DNA of 64,000 nt from Andrena cerasifolii. Taxonomy: Eukaryota > Arthropoda > Insecta > Hymenoptera > Andrenidae. The position numbers and the translations under genes were made by a program. The stretch spans positions 10,664,001-10,728,000 of the forward strand of contig NC_135126.1 in the NCBI RefSeq assembly GCF_050908995.1. The letters run 5' to 3'. The stretch's first letter is position 1. Every line of letters begins with the position of its first letter. Under the pieces are notes generated by a model that was not told the DNA's origin, did not search any database, and worked only from the letters and a program-made list of their open reading frames with translations. Positions 60,474 through 64,000 of this stretch are shown here, in pieces.

Positions 60474-62897
60474 GACGAGGGGCGCAAGTGGAGAGAAAAG
60501 GTGAAGAGGGAGAGCAAGGAGCAGCAAGGTGGAAGTCTATCCCCTGACGGGACGTCGATAATCCTGTTCCCTGTCAAAACACGCTTCGCCTCTTCTGTTT
60601 GCCTTCTTCTTCCCTCTCTTCAACCCGCCCCCTTATCCCTATCCATTCTCGTCCAGGTTTTTATCCTTCTTCCTTCTCATTGCTTTCTTTTTCTTCTCCT
60701 CCTCCGAGCCTTTATCTCTTATCTCTGCTCGCAAGGGGCGACATCATCGCGCAGCTCCGCGAAAACGAGGCTGCCGGGGTATCTCGGCCTGTCCCAGGGC
60801 TAACACGAAAATATTGCAAATTGGTCGCCTGGCTGTTCGCGGTTTTCTCTGATCGTCAGCGCTGAAACTCGCGACTTCCGGTGCTTCTCGCAGCTACGCT
60901 TGGAAAGTAACGTCGTACGTCGAATTACTTCCAGTTTAGTTTAGAAAAAATTCAAGGAGCCGAGGTATCCAAAGGAAACTGTGTTGTACAAAAGTTGTAC
61001 AAACTAGGTCTAAGTGAGGGTGTGTAATATCGTTTTTCTATGACTTGATAAGGGACAAAGTAGTTATCTTTTCTTTTCGCTTGGAAAGCGGATTTTCCAG
61101 TTTTATTAATTCTTTCAACAAATCAGGCGTTGGGAAACTAGTTTCCTTAACCCAGATGCAGGCGGGCGGTGAATGCAGGTCTTGATTGAATTTTTAATAA
61201 TCAAAGGCCAACGTTGCAAATTCCATCGCTAGTTGGAGGGTCCATCCGCAAATACAGACGGAAAACAAACCGGTTAATATAGTTTGGCTTCAAAACATTT
61301 CTGCCAAGCCAGCTTATTCCCGGATATTACGATTAGCCGGCAATGCTCATGCGGCGGAAAATCAATTGGCCTCGTATCTAATTACAAATCGAAGGATTCC
61401 GACTAAATATTTGAATCTATCGCAACAGTCCTACCTATCGTTTGCAAATAACAGTTATGATACCGTCAGCATGATGTTTTGCTTCGAATCCATGATTATG
61501 CATCAAAATTCAATCGGTTCATTATGTTTGCGAGTAGCATCCCCAATTTTCTCCTGCAAATTTGAGTTCGATGCTGTCTCGAAACAAAGACACACGAAAC
61601 CGCTGTTCCTTGGGATATTTAACGCTAATTTACATTTGACAGATATTGCGTCAAACCCATCAGCTCCGGGTGGTTTCCCGAGAAGCCAAGACAATAAAAT
61701 GTACTGTAGGTACACGCGAAGTTCACAGATTTTATAGACTGAAAGTTACTTCGAGAATGGATTTACAGGGAAATTAATAAAACGACCAATGTATTCTTTC
61801 CCTTCACAAACAATTCCCCTTATTACCTCTGCAACCAGCAAAAAAGCCCCGCAGGATCGCGGGCTATAATTTTCTGTCAACAACCATTATTTCCGTCGCG
61901 AGACTTCCCGCGGGTTTCCGCGGAAGTGCATTGCGTGTTCTTGCTGGGAAACAGAATGGCGGGACGACGAAGGAAACCGGAGGAGAAAAGAGGCCGAGCT
62001 AAGAACTATCATCGCCTACGCGTCGCTGGATCGTGAAACGTAAAGGAAGACCACGTCGGCAGGCACTTTAATCTTTGCTACGCTTTGACGGTTCTAATAA
62101 GTTTCAGTCCCACCCCCCTTGCTCTAATTTTATATCTCTGCGTCTCAGCTGATCCACAGAGGACGTCATGAGTTTCTTTAAGGCCTGTTTCTCCCTTTGT
62201 CAACGGTACGAAATGGACGAGGAAGGCTGTAACGAAATTTCACCTCAACCTGGTGCATAAGGCAGCGTGTACAAAACAGAGATCCCCGTGGTAAACTTTT
62301 ACGATTACGCCTTGAAAGTCAAGCACTGAGCTCATTCAGGCTTCTAACGAGCCACGGTCGACGGTATCTCGATCAGGGAAAGTGCGAATGACAGCGACAA
62401 AAGGGGTGACGAGAATGATCAATTAAAGTTCGTCCGAATTGAATCTTCTTGGAATTTTGCAAATAAATGAATTTCCATTCTGGTATACGATTATGGAGAA
62501 CAGTGGCTCGACGCAGAAACGTAACTGGTTCAATTTATGTCTATCATATGGCATCATATCAAATTCTCCAACTCTTAATCTCGTTTAGGACAGACAGAAT
62601 TATCGACCGGTCAATTAACGTCCGAAAGGATAGTAGAGCTCGCTGTGCATCGTGGACTGGACAGCAAACAGGTCGTTAATCCTAGGTTTTCGTGACTTCA
62701 TTAAATCAGCTGAACTGAAATAGAAATATATTCGTCTAAATATGAAAACAGTGCCCATCTCTAACGTTACGTCAGCCAAGTCCCTCTAGCGCGACATAGG
62801 TTCGCCAGCAATATAAGCGCTGAAAACGAGACTCGTTAAAGGTGTTCCCAGTGGTGTTGAAGTCGTTCGAAGTCACGAACAGACAGCCCTACGCACC

Positions 62898-63005
62898 ATG
62901 GGGACCGTTTCGGGTGCCAATGTAATTGGCACGCTTTGTGACATCGTCACGGGAGAACACAAGACGATCTCTCTTAGCAGCGTTCTGGCTTCCATTAGCG
63001 ACTAG
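62898..63005 (+). CDS. Candidate 35-codon small open reading frame
   Basis: An ATG at 62898 in good initiation context (CACCATGGGG) opens 35 codons to TAG. First codon positions are strongly purine-biased (mostly G and A), and the peptide is balanced and slightly hydrophobic (MGTVSGANVIGTLCDIVTGE at its start). TATAAG lies at 62812-62817, 86 bases before the ATG, and an initiator-like CCAGTG at 62848-62853 lies between them. The TATA-initiator spacing is a little long (about 38 bases). No family recognised. A 5' gene fragment, a real micropeptide or chance are all possible. Confidence 0.2.
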   Translation: MGTVSGANVIGTLCDIVTGEHKTISLSSVLASISD

Positions 63006-64000
63006 GTTAGAGGAAAGGCCCGTTTATCTTTCTCCATTCCTCCTCATCCGCCATATGCACGTTCTCTGCCCAGAATTGTCTTCGTTTCACCGCCCCGCTA
63101 TTCCCGGCCGTTCTCTTTTCTCGCTCTTTTCAACCCCCGGGAACCAACCCTTTGCTCCTTTCAGTCTGGCGCACCAGCCCTTGGCCCTCTCCATCGCAAT
63201 CAGAGAAGCAGCCGCGGACGTGATTGATGGTGGGTACAACCGGGAAACGTCTAGTCGGCCTCTTTCAACGTTTATCCAACCACCTAGCCCGAATTCTCTC
63301 GGCCCCTGCCCCTCGCCGGCACGCGGTGCTCACTTTTTCCTCCATTCTTCGTTCCATTTGCCTTTGTCTTCCCATTTCGTAGCTGCTAACGTAACTGCCG
63401 GATAGCCCGGTTCAGGCTGCCGCAGGGGGCGGAGGAAGCCTGTTTAAACGGCCGACAGGTACGACAATCTGTCGTCGCGCTCGAGCCCAATCGTGCATGA
63501 AAATTTCGATTGAACCCCCGACGCGGTCATGATCCGTTTAACCCGTCAAGTGAGCGCTCCCGGGTGATCACGCGTTAACCACTTAATTCGGGGCGGTAAT
63601 TTTTAGATTAACGGATCGACCGGGCCGTCCTCTCCGCGATTTCAGTCACGCGTGCGGTGAATTTTCAATTGCGTCCCCTTTCGTGGCTCCTTCAGATTCG
63701 AAATCGAAAAATCCAGCGTAACGATACTTTTTTTCTTTCAAATTTTCTACAGCCGCGACTGTCGTATTTTCTCTGCGCTGCGTTCGACTCCGATATTCAA
63801 TTACATTCTTCCTTATTATTGCAAGTGAATTTGGAGGAAGTCGCGCAGTAACGAAACTACTTACGGTTTTTAAGCGTGAATGGAACTCCAAGAGTGACAA
63901 GGGAGTCAGAAGCATAGCGGAACTGTCGCTGTCGGCGAATTAGTGAAATCAGGTTTCCCTCATTTCCAGGGGAAAACCAATTACAGCCATTTGCAGATTT
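63006..64000. other. Noncoding to the window edge
   Basis: An open 159-codon frame (62926-63405) has no motif and overlaps the small frame above. Bases 63420-63640 are a CpG/TTAA mixture similar to other conserved-looking blocks. No gene is supported up to the edge. Confidence 0.4.

Larger units (their letters stand above)
57026..62811. other. Unique noncoding stretch
   Basis: Apart from the microsatellites listed separately I can support no gene. The 60220-60870 part is CpG-rich, with a purine-rich plus strand (60440-60530) followed by a pyrimidine-rich stretch (60590-60720). A 194-codon frame across it is low-complexity and treated as chance. The 58500-59100 and 61840-61960 parts hold only short G/C hairpins. 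Confidence 0.45.

Noticed and set aside
60219..60803. A 194-codon plus-strand frame.
   Set aside because: It crosses a GA microsatellite and a pyrimidine tract, giving E/R-rich then S/L/P-rich low-complexity peptide.
61850..61880. A G/C stem followed by T-rich sequence resembling a bacterial terminator.
   Set aside because: The window is eukaryotic and the stem is only about five pairs.

Overview
The window looks like gene-poor nuclear DNA from an insect, most likely a hymenopteran (ant, bee or wasp). The clues are abundant CpG dinucleotides, AT-rich homeodomain-type motifs inside otherwise GC-balanced sequence, insect-style core promoter and splice motifs, and several short inverted-repeat DNA transposons with TTA, TA or TTAA target duplications. 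The order is an inference; no gene here identifies the species. I found no complete recognisable protein-coding gene, no rRNA or tRNA, and no CRISPR. Most long open frames are chance frames in CpG-rich DNA. The window is best read as a large intron or an intergenic region.

Layout. 1-7900 is unique noncoding DNA with a near-perfect 68-base hairpin (401-468), a homeodomain/POU-rich block (2085-2515) and a possible 5' exon end (4732). 7902-8503 (TTA duplication), 14456-14890 and 18883-19149 (TA duplication) are three foldback MITEs. 25892-28870 is a 3 kb composite foldback element. 33425-34308 is a TTAA-flanked element with a coding remnant. 56183-57021 is a piggyBac-type MITE next to an unidentified coding fragment (55863-56129). 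Purine-rich and CpG-rich promoter-like islands lie near 640-1200, 39720-40480, 43540-44110 and 60220-60870.

The most interesting object is the 25892-28870 foldback. Two nested sets of inverted arms, built from diverged repeats of the word TTTGCCCA, enclose a unique spacer. On the minus strand that spacer has an initiator (TCAGTC), a motif-ten element at exactly +18 to +27, a 5' leader, an ATG opening a short cysteine-rich reading frame (C-x2-C-x10-C-x8-C), and a consensus splice donor that sends the transcript into the repeat arm. The outer edge of that arm carries a candidate splice acceptor. This suggests a foldback transposon that carries, or has captured, a small transcribed gene whose intron is the repeat arm. 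None of this has been checked against databases or RNA.

Apart from that spacer, the coding evidence is fragmentary: the TTAA-element remnant (33539-33688), the broken frame at 55863-56129, and weak candidates at 24566-25019, 32427-32576, 47911-48489 and 62898-63005.
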